64,000 nucleotides of DNA from Lachnospiraceae bacterium. Lineage in GTDB: Bacteria; Bacillota; Clostridia; Lachnospirales; Lachnospiraceae. The position numbers and the translations under genes were made by a program. The stretch's first letter is position 1. Each line of letters opens with the position of its first letter. The notes below the pieces were generated by a model, which did not search any database, was not told where the DNA came from, and saw only the letters and a list, made by a program, of their open reading frames with translations. Where the stretch lies: contig JAGBBP010000044.1 of the NCBI GenBank assembly GCA_017938405.1, positions 1 to 64,000 on the forward strand. Reading direction: 5' to 3'. Shown piece after piece: positions 37,247 through 46,453 of the stretch.

Positions 37247-37275
37247 GTAGGCACGCGCATGCTCACTTTGCCTAC
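37247..37275. repeat. Short repeat with GTAGGCA/TGCCTAC ends
   Basis: 29-bp unit with seven-base inverted ends around a short GC-rich core, lying between the codY terminator and the fla promoter. Its right part, ATGCTCACTTTGCCT, recurs exactly at the right end of the larger element at 47476-47600, so the two belong to one repeat family. Confidence 0.65.
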
Positions 37276-37287
37276 CCGGAAATGAAC

Positions 37288-37321
37288 AAAGGGATTTTTG
37301 AGCAGACTCAAAAATCCCTTT
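37288..37321 (-). terminator. Terminator after codY
   Basis: Perfect 15-pair stem with a four-base loop 51 bases past the codY stop. The stem ends in CCCTTT followed by GTTC, so the T-tract is short. It separates codY from the flagellar promoter. Confidence 0.75.
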
Positions 37322-37372
37322 ACCGTCCAACCGGAATCCTTCCCGGTCAATCCCTGATTCAATTGTGAAACT

Positions 37373-38137
37373 TTACAGCTTCTTTAATTCATCGAACACA
37401 ACATCGTTCAACACTTTAATGTAAGTACCCTTCATACCGGAAGAACGAGACTCGATTACACCGGCACTTTCGAACTTACGAAGAGCGTTTACGATAACGG
37501 AACGGGTAATTCCCACTCTGTCCGCAATCTTACTTGCTACAAGGATTCCCTCATTTCCTTCCAATTCCTCAAAAATATGTGTGATTGCTTCTAACTCGGA
37601 GAAAGACAATGTACTGATTGCGGAACGAACAATCTGCACCTTGCGGTTCTCTTCCGCATTCTCTTCATTCACGGAACGCATCATTTCAAGGCCGACTACG
37701 GTAGTGCCGTATTCACTTAAAATAATATCGTCGATAGAGTAGCTGGCACCCTTCTTGTAAATAAACAAGGTTCCGAGGCGCTCTCCCGCAATATCAATCG
37801 GTAAAATAATCGCCTGATACTTTTCTACCTCAGGAAAAGCAAATCCTAAAGTTTCCAGATTTACATTCTCTTTCGTGGAAAGAACATTCAAAAGACGCTC
37901 ATTTAACATTCCGTCAATGTATCCGCCCACCGCATCTTTAATCAATTCGCCGATGGTTTCTACATCATTCCGATTTTTGATACCGAGAACCTTACCCTTT
38001 TTACTGATTACCAAAATGTTCGATTCCAAAATTTCTCCAAGGACCAGACAAATATCGTTAAACACCACTTTGTGAGAAGTGTTGTTATGCAGAAGCTTAT
38101 TAATCTTTCTGGTCTTATCCAATAACTGTACGCTCAC
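37373..38137 (-). CDS. codY: GTP- and branched-chain-amino-acid-sensing repressor CodY
   Basis: 254 residues. The N-terminal GAF-type domain (about 1-155) senses branched-chain amino acids, and the C-terminal winged helix (about 200-250) contains the very conserved ASKIADRVGITRSVIVNALR and GMKGTYIKVLN stretches. CodY represses many nutrient-responsive genes in Firmicutes, including the fla/che operon in Bacillus, and sits directly upstream of that operon here. The start codon is GTG at 38137, preceded by AAGGAG five bases away. Confidence 0.97.
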   Translation of the reverse strand: MSVQLLDKTRKINKLLHNNTSHKVVFNDICLVLGEILESNILVISKKGKVLGIKNRNDVETIGELIKDAVGGYIDGMLNERLLNVLSTKENVNLETLGFAFPEVEKYQAIILPIDIAGERLGTLFIYKKGASYSIDDIILSEYGTTVVGLEMMRSVNEENAEENRKVQIVRSAISTLSFSELEAITHIFEELEGNEGILVASKIADRVGITRSVIVNALRKFESAGVIESRSSGMKGTYIKVLNDVVFDELKKL

Positions 38138-38197
38138 GGTAACTCCTTTCCGGCAAAAAACAGCCTGACATTTCTTATACGATACCTATTTTCCTAT

Positions 38198-38226
38198 ATC
38201 ATATCACAATTTTTCTTGAAAAGCAA
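38198..38226 (-). promoter_or_regulatory. codY promoter
   Basis: Minus-strand -35 TTGCTT (38221-38226), 17-bp spacer, -10 TATGAT (38198-38203), about 60 bases before the GTG start. Confidence 0.65.
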
Positions 38227-38287
38227 GTACAAATTATGAAATTGACGCACTACATCATAATTTTATGCACAAATAATAAAAATCCGA

Positions 38288-40363
38288 CTATTTCTCACTT
38301 ATTTCCACATAACCGCATTCTTCCGAATTGCACACCAGCTTGTTTCCTTTTTCTAACAGCGCACCGCCGCACTGCGGACACTTTTTCCCGGAAGGTTTTT
38401 GCCATGCCATAAAATCGCACTCCTGATTTGCCTCACAGCCGTAATAGCGTCTTCCCTTTTTGGTCTTACGGACTACCACATCTTTTCCGCACACCGGACA
38501 GGATACACCGATTTTCTCCAAATACGGTTTGGTGTTCCGACATTCCGGAAAGCCCGGACAAGCCAAAAACTTGCCGTGAGGTCCGTATTTGACCACCATC
38601 TGTCTTCCGCATACCTCACAAACTTCCTCGGAAACCTCATCTTCGATTTTAATATTCTCCAACTGTTCTTCCGCATTTGCCAGAGATTCTTCCAAATCCG
38701 GATAGAAATTGCGCACAATGGTTTTCCAGTAAATATCTCCGCTTTCCACCGCATCCAGAAGAGTTTCCATATTTGCGGTAAAGCTGACATCCACAATGGA
38801 GCAAAACGCCTTCTTCATGATACGATTTACCGCTTCACCGATTTCCGTTACATAAAGATTTTTGTTTTCTTTTACCACATAACGTCTGGCCAAAATGGTA
38901 GTTACGGTCGGAGCATAGGTACTCGGACGACCGATTCCAAGTTCTTCCAGCGTCTTAACCAAAGAACCCTCCGTATAATGTGCCGGCGGTGCGGTAAAAT
39001 GACGTAACGGGAACACTTCCTCCATGGAGATATCGGAATCCTTTGTTAAGGACTTTAAAAATTCTCCCTTTACTTCATCCGTTTCTTCTTCCTCTTCCGG
39101 ACAATACACAGCAAGGAAACCATCAAATACCAATTCAGAGGTAGTGGCGGTAAAACGATATCCTCCGCCATCTATCTTAACGGATGCGGTCTCGTACTTT
39201 GCCGCCTGCATACGGCTTGCAATGAAACGCTTCCAAATCAACTGATACAACCGGAACAAGTCTCTGGACAAGGAATCCTTTGCTTCTGCCGGAGTAATGG
39301 ATACATAGGTCGGACGAATGGCTTCGTGGGCATCCTGAATTTTCTTCTTGTCCGCTTTCTTCTGCTCTTCTTCCGTTACAAAGGCCTTGCCGTAGGTTTC
39401 TTCCACAAACTGTTTAGCCGCAGCATCCGCTTCTTCGGACACACGGGTGGAATCCGTACGAAGATAAGAAATCAGACCGATGGTTCCGTGTCCCTTCACA
39501 TCCACGCCTTCATACAACTGCTGTGCCAGACGCATGGTTTTCTGGGTGGAAAAGTTCAATGCCTTCGCCGCTTCCTGCTGTAAGGTACTGGTTGTAAACG
39601 GTAACGCCGGCTGGCGCTTCCGCTCTCCCGTCTTTATTTCGGACACCTTAAACTTCGCATTCTTTACGGCAGAAAGAATTTTCTGCGCTTCTTCCTCGGA
39701 GGAAACCGTAAGTTTTCCTTCCTTGGTTCCGTAAAACTTTGCCCGGAACGGCTTTTTCATCCCTTTTACGGAAAAATCCGCATCCAGGGACCAATATTCC
39801 TGCGGAACAAACGCATTAATTTCTTCTTCGCGGTCACAAATAATACGAAGTGCCACAGACTGTACACGTCCCGCACTCAAACCGCGCTTTACCTTTGCCC
39901 ACAAAAGAGGACTGATCCGATATCCGATCATACGATCCAAAATTCTTCTGGTCTGCTGGGCATCCACCAGGTTCATATCAATACCACGGGCTTCTTTTAT
40001 GGAATTGCGTACCGCATTTTTGGTTACTTCATTAAACGTAATACGTTTCACTTCATTTTCCGGAATCTTTAACGCTTCCGCCAAATGCCAGCTGATTGCT
40101 TCTCCTTCACGATCGGGGTCGGTCGCCAGATAAATCTTATCTGCCTTCTTTACTTCCTTACGCATTTTCGCCAAAACATCGCCTTTTCCGCGAATGGTAA
40201 TATATTTCGGTTCATAATCGTTGTCTACATCAATTCCCATCTGGCTCTTAGGAATATCTCTTACATGGCCGTTGGATGCGATTACCTCATAATTGGCACC
40301 CAAAAACTTTTTAATGGTTTTTGCCTTTGACGGAGACTCCACAATCAGTAAATTTTTTGCCAT
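38288..40363 (-). CDS. topA: DNA topoisomerase I
   Basis: 691 residues. An N-terminal TOPRIM domain with LIVESPSKAKT (6-16) and DPDREGEAIS precedes the topoisomerase core. The catalytic Tyr is Tyr300 in SYLRTDSTR. Three C-terminal zinc-ribbon units follow, seen as paired CxxC motifs beginning CEVCG, CPVCG and CPQCG. It relaxes negative supercoils. In Bacillus topA is likewise found between dprA and codY. Confidence 0.98.
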   Translation of the reverse strand: MAKNLLIVESPSKAKTIKKFLGANYEVIASNGHVRDIPKSQMGIDVDNDYEPKYITIRGKGDVLAKMRKEVKKADKIYLATDPDREGEAISWHLAEALKIPENEVKRITFNEVTKNAVRNSIKEARGIDMNLVDAQQTRRILDRMIGYRISPLLWAKVKRGLSAGRVQSVALRIICDREEEINAFVPQEYWSLDADFSVKGMKKPFRAKFYGTKEGKLTVSSEEEAQKILSAVKNAKFKVSEIKTGERKRQPALPFTTSTLQQEAAKALNFSTQKTMRLAQQLYEGVDVKGHGTIGLISYLRTDSTRVSEEADAAAKQFVEETYGKAFVTEEEQKKADKKKIQDAHEAIRPTYVSITPAEAKDSLSRDLFRLYQLIWKRFIASRMQAAKYETASVKIDGGGYRFTATTSELVFDGFLAVYCPEEEEETDEVKGEFLKSLTKDSDISMEEVFPLRHFTAPPAHYTEGSLVKTLEELGIGRPSTYAPTVTTILARRYVVKENKNLYVTEIGEAVNRIMKKAFCSIVDVSFTANMETLLDAVESGDIYWKTIVRNFYPDLEESLANAEEQLENIKIEDEVSEEVCEVCGRQMVVKYGPHGKFLACPGFPECRNTKPYLEKIGVSCPVCGKDVVVRKTKKGRRYYGCEANQECDFMAWQKPSGKKCPQCGGALLEKGNKLVCNSEECGYVEISEK

Positions 40364-40417
40364 TTCCCGACCTTACCTTTCCAAAAATAATCAATTCGTT
40401 AAACCCAAACGTCTCTC

Positions 40418-40446
40418 AGCATACACTATTTTTTCATTTGTTGCAA
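40418..40446 (-). promoter_or_regulatory. topA promoter
   Basis: Minus-strand -35 TTGCAA (40441-40446), 17-bp spacer, -10 TATGCT (40418-40423), in the 111-base gap after dprA. No clear terminator precedes it, so read-through from dprA is possible as well. Confidence 0.6.
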
Positions 40447-40474
40447 GTATTATTTAAAAAAATTCATAAAATCT

Positions 40475-41614
40475 TCATTCTGTTGCCTTAGCATAATATG
40501 CCTGTCCTTGTCTTTTGATACATCCTTTTTGCAATAAATTGTCCAATACGGAGGCAAGTTGCCAAGGTAACAGTCCGGTTTTTTCCACCAGTTCATCCAT
40601 ATGTTTTAAATGATAGTTCAAAGAGTCGTATACCTTTGCTTCCTCTTCCGAAAGGTCCGGAGTTGCCGTTTTTGCCCCCTTCTTCTTCCGCTTCACACGA
40701 ATATCCATATCCTCCAAAAGATCTCTTCCGCAGGTTACCGGTTTTGCGCCTTCTTTTAACAAATAGTTACATCCTTCGCTTAAAACATCGTCAATCCGGC
40801 CCGGCACCGCATAGATGTTTTTCCCGAATTCCAATCCGAAGGAAACCGTAATCAATGTCCCGCTCTTTTTTCTTGCCTCTGTCACTAAAATTCCGTCGGA
40901 TAATCCCGCAATAATCCGGTTCCGTTGCGGGAAAAAGCAAGAAAGGGGCCGGGTCCCCGGGGGATACTCCGAAAGAATTCCGCCGCCGGTAGAAAGAATC
41001 ATTTCGTAGGTGCGGATATGGTTTTGCGGATAACACACATCCGGTCCGCACCCTAAAACCGCATAGGTTTTTCCGCCTCCTGCCAAGGTTCCGTCATGAG
41101 CCGCCTTATCTACACCGTAAGCCAGCCCGGAAACCACACCTACACCCTGCTCCGCCAATTCCTTTGCTATCTTCCACGCTGTATCGCTTCCGTAATGGGA
41201 ACAATTCCTTGCCCCGATAATCGCAAGCACCGGCTCCTCTCCCGGCAGGGTTCCTTTATAATAGAAGAAACGGGGCGCAGAAAACAGCGTCTTCAACTTT
41301 TCCGGATACCCGGAATCTTCCTGTGTCACAAACCCGATTCCGGCCTGTTCTACCTTGTCATATTCTTTGTCATGGTCTCTTTTTAACACTTCAAATATTT
41401 TCTCTTTCTCTCCCGACGTAAAACCAAGGGATTCCGCCAGTACAAAGAAGGAATCCCACTCTTTTCCGCTCGACGCCAAAGCACATTCCGGTGTTTCAAA
41501 ATAAGCCAATATCCCATCCTGCATCTTCGGTGTAACACAAAACGATGCAAACCCGTGCCAAATCTCATGACGTTTTCTTTGTGCTTCCCTGTAATTCATA
41601 CTTTGTTTTTCCAT
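40475..41614 (-). CDS. dprA: DNA-processing protein DprA (Smf)
   Basis: 379 residues. An N-terminal SAM-like helical part (about 1-95), a Rossmann-like core (about 110-300) with LAIIGARNCSHYG and SGLAYGVDKAAHDG, and a C-terminal winged helix (about 315-375). DprA loads RecA on incoming single-stranded DNA during transformation and is widespread even where competence is unproven. It begins three bases after yifB, another gene tied to DNA uptake. Confidence 0.96.
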   Translation of the reverse strand: MEKQSMNYREAQRKRHEIWHGFASFCVTPKMQDGILAYFETPECALASSGKEWDSFFVLAESLGFTSGEKEKIFEVLKRDHDKEYDKVEQAGIGFVTQEDSGYPEKLKTLFSAPRFFYYKGTLPGEEPVLAIIGARNCSHYGSDTAWKIAKELAEQGVGVVSGLAYGVDKAAHDGTLAGGGKTYAVLGCGPDVCYPQNHIRTYEMILSTGGGILSEYPPGTRPLSCFFPQRNRIIAGLSDGILVTEARKKSGTLITVSFGLEFGKNIYAVPGRIDDVLSEGCNYLLKEGAKPVTCGRDLLEDMDIRVKRKKKGAKTATPDLSEEEAKVYDSLNYHLKHMDELVEKTGLLPWQLASVLDNLLQKGCIKRQGQAYYAKATE

Positions 41615-41617
41615 TTT

Positions 41618-43144
41618 CTACTCCCCCCAATACTTCCGGTCCGGTTCCCGGTATAATAAAGCCTCTGCCACATGTTCCTCTTCAATACGCTCCGTACCGG
41701 TCAAATCCCCGATGGTACGGGCTGTTTTTAATACCCGGTGATAGGAACGGGCACTTAACCGGAAACGCTCATACGCTTCCTCGATTCGTTTCTTTGCCCC
41801 CGCTGTCATAACGCAAAAACGTTTCACTTCTCCACCGGACAGCTCGGAATTGCAGGAAATTTCCATTCCGTCATACCGTTCCTTTTGTCGTCTCCTTGCC
41901 GCTTCCACCCGTGCCCGGATGTCTTTGGAAGTCTCTTCCTTCGTTTCTTTCTTCAAATCCGCAAAACGAACCGGCAACACCTCCATACACAAATCAAACC
42001 GTTCCAAACGCGGCCGGCTGATTTTCCCCAGATACCGTTTTATCTGAGCTTCGGAGCAGTTACACCGGCTGCGGTCCGGGTAAAACCCGCATCCGCAGGG
42101 ATTCATGGCCGCAACCAACATCCCTCCCGCCGGATATTCATAGGTGGCATCGTACCTAGCCACCGTAATCTTCCGTTCTTCCAGCGGTTGTCGTAAAATC
42201 TCGATGGTTTCCCTGCGAAATTCCGGAAATTCATCCAGAAACAACACCCCGTTATGGGCAAGACTGATCATTCCCGGGGTAGCTCTGCGCCCACCTCCGG
42301 CCAAAGCCGACTGGGTTACGGTATGATGCGGCGCCTGAAACGGCGGATTTGTCAAAAGCTTTTGGCCGGCAAGCCGCCCCGCCACACTGTAAATCTTTGA
42401 AATCTCCAGACTTTCCTCAAAGGTAAGCGACGGCAAAATGGAAGGAATCCGCTTGGCAAGCATGGTCTTTCCGGTACCCGGCGGTCCGATCATGAGTACA
42501 TTGTGCCGTCCTGCAGCAGCAATTTCTAAGGCCCGCTTTGCCATTTTCTGTCCGTGAACCTCAGAAAAATCAAACCGTTCCCCTGCTTCTTCCCGTTCTC
42601 CGGTATTCTCCTCTTTGTAAGGCAGAATATCCCCGTTTCCGTTTAATACTTCCACCACATCCCGCAAATGCTTGACACCGTACGTAAAAAATCCGCCCAC
42701 TGCCGTGGCTTCCTTTACGTTTTCTTTCGGAACAAACATCTGCAAAAAACCTTCTTCTTTTGCAAGACAAGCCGCCGGCAACACCCCCGGAACGGGATTA
42801 ATACTGCCGTCTAAGCATAGTTCTCCCAAAAACATACTGTGTTCCATTGTTTTTTCTGAAATATAACCGAAAGCGGTCAAGATGGCTATCGCGATGGACA
42901 AATCGAATGCTGTCCCTTCTTTTCTGATATCTGCCGGTGAAAGATTTACCGTAATCCGTTTCACCGGCAGTCGATAGCCTGAATTTTCCAGTGCAATACG
43001 CACCCGTTCTTTTGCTTCCCTGGTCTCACAGGCCAATGCCCCTACCATGGAAAAGCACGGCAGACCGTCCTTTACGTCCGCTTCTGCCGTAATCAGCTCC
43101 GCTTGGATGCCCAGCACCGCAGCGGAATAAACTTTACCTAACAT
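41618..43144 (-). CDS. YifB/ComM family Mg-chelatase-like AAA+ ATPase
   Basis: 508 residues. An N-terminal Lon-protease-like fold (about 1-165, ending near the DVVEVLNG stretch) precedes the AAA+ core with Walker A GPPGTGKTM (about 219-227), Walker B VLFLDEFPEF and a C-terminal Mg-chelatase-type lid domain. The C-rich segment NPCGCGFYP is typical. The ComM member of this family is a helicase that extends branch migration in natural transformation. It lies between nrdR and dprA with short gaps. Confidence 0.93.
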   Translation of the reverse strand: MLGKVYSAAVLGIQAELITAEADVKDGLPCFSMVGALACETREAKERVRIALENSGYRLPVKRITVNLSPADIRKEGTAFDLSIAIAILTAFGYISEKTMEHSMFLGELCLDGSINPVPGVLPAACLAKEEGFLQMFVPKENVKEATAVGGFFTYGVKHLRDVVEVLNGNGDILPYKEENTGEREEAGERFDFSEVHGQKMAKRALEIAAAGRHNVLMIGPPGTGKTMLAKRIPSILPSLTFEESLEISKIYSVAGRLAGQKLLTNPPFQAPHHTVTQSALAGGGRRATPGMISLAHNGVLFLDEFPEFRRETIEILRQPLEERKITVARYDATYEYPAGGMLVAAMNPCGCGFYPDRSRCNCSEAQIKRYLGKISRPRLERFDLCMEVLPVRFADLKKETKEETSKDIRARVEAARRRQKERYDGMEISCNSELSGGEVKRFCVMTAGAKKRIEEAYERFRLSARSYHRVLKTARTIGDLTGTERIEEEHVAEALLYREPDRKYWGE

Positions 43145-43182
43145 AAAACCCTTTCCCTTGCGGAAAGAATCCTAATCATTGC

Positions 43183-43638
43183 TTATTTCGCATCTAAAAT
43201 CTTCTTAATCTCCTGCATAAAGGTATTGACGTCCTTAAATTCGCGATAAACGGAAGCAAATCGCACATAAGCAACCGCGTCAAGATCCTTTAACTTATCC
43301 ATAACGATTTCACCGATTTTGCTGCTCGGAATCTCCTTCTCTTCGAGGCTGAAAATAATAGTCTCAATCTCATCTACCAAAGAAGTAATCTGGTCCACGG
43401 AAATCGGACGCTTGTGACAGGAGCGGAATACGCCGGACTCAATCTTTGCACGGTCGTAGGCCTCTCTGATATTATCTTTTTTAATTACAACAAGCGGAAT
43501 AGTCTCCACCTTTTCATAGGTGGTAAAACGCTTGCCGCACTCGTCACACTGACGTCTTCTGCGAATCGAACCGCCGTCATCAGCCGGTCTGGAATCGATT
43601 ACTCTTGTATTTTCTTTTCCGCAAAACGGACACTTCAT
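43183..43638 (-). CDS. nrdR: Ribonucleotide reductase repressor NrdR
   Basis: 151 residues from the ATG at 43638, which has AGGGGG upstream; codons up to 43686 are not supported. The N-terminal zinc ribbon is MKCPFCG with a second pair in CDECGKRF, and an ATP-cone domain (about 49-139) follows. It senses the ATP/dATP balance and represses ribonucleotide reductase genes, which are not in this window. It heads the nrdR-yifB-dprA unit. Confidence 0.97.
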   Translation of the reverse strand: MKCPFCGKENTRVIDSRPADDGGSIRRRRQCDECGKRFTTYEKVETIPLVVIKKDNIREAYDRAKIESGVFRSCHKRPISVDQITSLVDEIETIIFSLEEKEIPSSKIGEIVMDKLKDLDAVAYVRFASVYREFKDVNTFMQEIKKILDAK

Positions 43639-43716
43639 AAGTTCCCCCTTCTGTCGCTTTTGCGACCATCCGAATATTACAAACAACCGTAATCTACGAA
43701 CGCTTCTCTATCTACT

Positions 43717-43744
43717 ATTATAAAAGAAATGTAAAAAAATGCAA
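43717..43744 (-). promoter_or_regulatory. nrdR promoter
   Basis: Minus-strand -10 TATAAT (43717-43722), 16-bp spacer, -35 TTGCAT (43739-43744), located directly after the niaR stop codon. Confidence 0.65.
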
Positions 43745-43752
43745 GTACACAA

Positions 43753-44268
43753 TTACATAATTTCCGGTACAATATACGCTTTTTCGTCCAATGCGGCCTC
43801 AATTTTATCTAAAGTTGCCTCCGAATCCGCCCGTACCGTATGATAATGGTAGCCTTCGGTAATATGCATCAGTTCCTTGGACTTTCCGCTTTTGATGCCG
43901 TCCATAAACTGGGCAATGCCCCGTTCCGAAAAAATATTCATTCCGGCTTCGATTTTTCCGTATACTTTGTGCCAGACAAACACATTTACCACCGTTCCAC
44001 CGAGAGACACAATAGTAGACAACTCATCTTCCGTCTGTTCACTGGTATGGCGAAGCTTAAACACCCGTTCCGCAAAAGGACCTTTTGTAATCACGTATCC
44101 CTGATGGGTAGAAAGCACATCATAGCCTTCCGCACGCAACATGGCAATATCCTGTACGATAATCTGTCGGGATACGCCCAAGCGTTCGGAAAGTGCAGAA
44201 CCGGATACCGGTTCTTCCGATGCCATAATCAGTGCCACGATTTCCTTTCTTCGTTCTTTTCCCTTCAT
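43753..44268 (-). CDS. niaR: Niacin-responsive repressor NiaR (YrxA)
   Basis: 171 residues from the ATG at 44268 with AGGGGGA upstream; a longer frame to 44412 would overlap nadC and is rejected. An N-terminal winged helix (about 1-60, SGSALSERLGVSRQIIVQDI) precedes the 3H domain with conserved His residues in LRHTSE, VWHKVYG and HITEGYHYH, known to bind metal and the niacin effector. It lies at the end of the nadABC operon, which it most likely represses when niacin is present. Confidence 0.94.
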   Translation of the reverse strand: MKGKERRKEIVALIMASEEPVSGSALSERLGVSRQIIVQDIAMLRAEGYDVLSTHQGYVITKGPFAERVFKLRHTSEQTEDELSTIVSLGGTVVNVFVWHKVYGKIEAGMNIFSERGIAQFMDGIKSGKSKELMHITEGYHYHTVRADSEATLDKIEAALDEKAYIVPEIM

Positions 44269-44279
44269 AGCCTTCCCCC

Positions 44280-45131
44280 TTATACAGCGTGAAGATTTTT
44301 TAAGGAAAGGTCCAAAATCGGTGCGGAATGGGTCAATGCACCGCTGGAAATGTAGTCCACGCCGATATCGATAAGGCGTTCTACATTCTCCCTTGTTACA
44401 TTTCCGCTGCACTCGATTTCTGCCTTGCCTGCCGCCAGGCGTACCGCTTCCCTCATATCTTCTACACTCATATTGTCTAACATAATAATGTCAGCTCCGG
44501 CTGCAAGGGCTTCCTGAAACATATCCATGTTTTCCACTTCAATTTCGATTTTTCTGACAAACGGCGCATACTCCTTTGCCATGGCAACCGCCTTTGCCAC
44601 ACTGCCTGCGGCACCGATATGATTATCTTTTAAGAGTACACCGTCGCTCAAATTGTATCTGTGGTTGTGGCCGCCGCCTACCTTTACCGCATACTTCTCA
44701 AAAATACGCATGTTCGGAGTGGTTTTTCTTGTATCCAGTAGCTTCGTCTTACTGCCTTCAAACAACACCGCAATGGAACGGGTATAGGTAGCAATACCGC
44801 TCATACGCTGTAAATAATTGAGTGCGGTACGCTCTCCGGACAACAGCACGCGGATATCTCCGCGAATCACGCCTAACTTCTGCCCCTTCTTTACTTCGTC
44901 TCCATCCTTCGCAAACAGGGCAACTTCTGTCTTTGCGTCCAAAAGTTCAAACACTCTTGCAAACACCGGCAATCCCGCAATCACACCGTCTTCCTTACAA
45001 AGAAGCTCCACTTCCCCTAACCGATAGTCCGGCATAACCGCATTGGTGGACACGTCTTCACTGTTTACATCCTCTCTCAATGCGCTTAAAATCAACTCAT
45101 CTGCGTTCAACATCATACTGATACTGTTCAT
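44280..45131 (-). CDS. nadC: Quinolinate phosphoribosyltransferase NadC
   Basis: 283 residues from the chosen ATG at 45131, preceded by AAGGAG. The enzyme converts quinolinate and PRPP to nicotinate mononucleotide. Motifs: LNYLQRMSGIAT, LDTRKTTPNMR, KVGGGHNHRYNLSDGVLLKDNH (positions about 155-176), and the C-terminal Gly/Ser-rich phosphate-binding end. The start lies inside the 3' end of nadB (35-base overlap), implying coupling; an ATG at 45116 is an alternative start. Confidence 0.96.
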   Translation of the reverse strand: MNSISMMLNADELILSALREDVNSEDVSTNAVMPDYRLGEVELLCKEDGVIAGLPVFARVFELLDAKTEVALFAKDGDEVKKGQKLGVIRGDIRVLLSGERTALNYLQRMSGIATYTRSIAVLFEGSKTKLLDTRKTTPNMRIFEKYAVKVGGGHNHRYNLSDGVLLKDNHIGAAGSVAKAVAMAKEYAPFVRKIEIEVENMDMFQEALAAGADIIMLDNMSVEDMREAVRLAAGKAEIECSGNVTRENVERLIDIGVDYISSGALTHSAPILDLSLKNLHAV

Positions 45132-46434
45132 GGTAATCCTTCTCCTTTTCAATTGCGGCAAGCACCGCTTCTTTATATTTTTTCTCATAACCGGCGTAGA
45201 CCTTCTCGTCCGTCATTGCCGCTTTCTTTAAAAGTTCTTCGGCATTTTCTGTATCCGCCGTCGTGTAAGTGCCGGCAATCTGTCCCGCCGCCCGTTTTGC
45301 AAACACAAGGCTTTCCAATAAGGAATTGCTGGCCAGACGATTTTTTCCGTGAACACCGTTGCAGGCCGTCTCACCTACCGCATAGAGCCGGTCCATGGAA
45401 GTTTTGCTGTACTCATCCACTGCTACACCGCCCATAAAATAATGCTGGGCCGGCACCACCGGAATCGGTTCTTTCGTAATATCATAGCCTGCCTCCAGAC
45501 ACTTGGCATAAATATTCGGGAAGTGACTTAAAATTTCCTCCTTCGGAATCGGAGCCAGTGACAACCACACATGCTTTGTGCCTTCCTTTTTCATCTCTTT
45601 GCGGATTGCCTGGGTAACCACGTCCCGTGGCAAAAGTTCGTCCACAAACCGTTCTCCCTTGGAGTTTAAGAGTATCGCACCTTCCCCCCGCACCGACTCG
45701 GAAATCAAAAACTTCCGTCCCGGCTTCTCCTGATACAGCGTGGTCGGATGAATCTGTATGTAATCAATATTTTGTAACTTTATCTCATAACGTAAAGCCA
45801 ACGCAAGTGCATCCCCCGTTAAATGTCTGTAGTTAGTGGAATGCTCATACAATCCGCCGATTCCACCGGTGGCAAGCACCGTATAATCCGCCGTAATCGT
45901 AGAGTACACGCCATCTTCGTCATGACCTACAATACCGTAACAAGTATTGTCCTTCACAAGCAAATCCACCATGGTATAATGCTCTACCAAGGTTACGTTC
46001 GGCAGTGTTTTCACCGTCCTCAGAAGCTTTGAAGTAATCTCTTTTCCGGTCTCGTCCTCGTGAAACAAAATCCGCGGTCTGGAATGGGCTCCTTCTCTCG
46101 TATACACATACCCGTTCTCATCCTTTTCAAACTCCGTTCCGCATGCAATCAAATCCCGAATTACATCCTGAGACGAACGAATCATCAGTTCCACGGAACG
46201 GGGATTATTCTCATAATGCCCCGCTTTCATGGTATCCTCAAAATACGGGGCATAATCTTCCTCATCCCGCAGCACGCAAATACCGCCTTGGGCAAGAAAA
46301 GAATCGCTGTGTTCAAAGGCATCCTTCGATACCACCACAATTTGTTTTTCCTTCGGCAAATGCAGGGCACAGAACAAACCTGCTACTCCGCAACCGATAA
46401 TTACCACATCTGTTTTTCTGTTATTCTCTGTCAT
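45097..46434 (-). CDS. nadB: L-aspartate oxidase NadB
   Basis: 445 residues from the ATG at 46434. An N-terminal FAD-binding dinucleotide motif VVIIGCGVAGLFCALHL, the conserved SFLAQGGI block, IQIHPTTLY and GEGAILLNSKGERF belong to the succinate dehydrogenase/aspartate oxidase family. It is shorter than Escherichia coli NadB (about 540), with a reduced C-terminal helical part, as in many Clostridia. It makes iminoaspartate for NadA; in anaerobes the electron acceptor is likely fumarate. Confidence 0.95.
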   Translation of the reverse strand: MTENNRKTDVVIIGCGVAGLFCALHLPKEKQIVVVSKDAFEHSDSFLAQGGICVLRDEEDYAPYFEDTMKAGHYENNPRSVELMIRSSQDVIRDLIACGTEFEKDENGYVYTREGAHSRPRILFHEDETGKEITSKLLRTVKTLPNVTLVEHYTMVDLLVKDNTCYGIVGHDEDGVYSTITADYTVLATGGIGGLYEHSTNYRHLTGDALALALRYEIKLQNIDYIQIHPTTLYQEKPGRKFLISESVRGEGAILLNSKGERFVDELLPRDVVTQAIRKEMKKEGTKHVWLSLAPIPKEEILSHFPNIYAKCLEAGYDITKEPIPVVPAQHYFMGGVAVDEYSKTSMDRLYAVGETACNGVHGKNRLASNSLLESLVFAKRAAGQIAGTYTTADTENAEELLKKAAMTDEKVYAGYEKKYKEAVLAAIEKEKDYHEQYQYDVERR

Positions 46435-46453
46435 GGTTCTCACTTCTTTCCGC

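Noticed and set aside
43639..43686. Longer NrdR start, adding 16 residues
   Set aside because: The family begins with the MKCPFCG zinc ribbon, and AGGGGG precedes that ATG.
44269..44412. NiaR extended N-terminus overlapping nadC
   Set aside because: The extension is Arg/Cys-rich, reads opposite to expected conservation and lacks a ribosome-binding site; ATG at 44268 has one.
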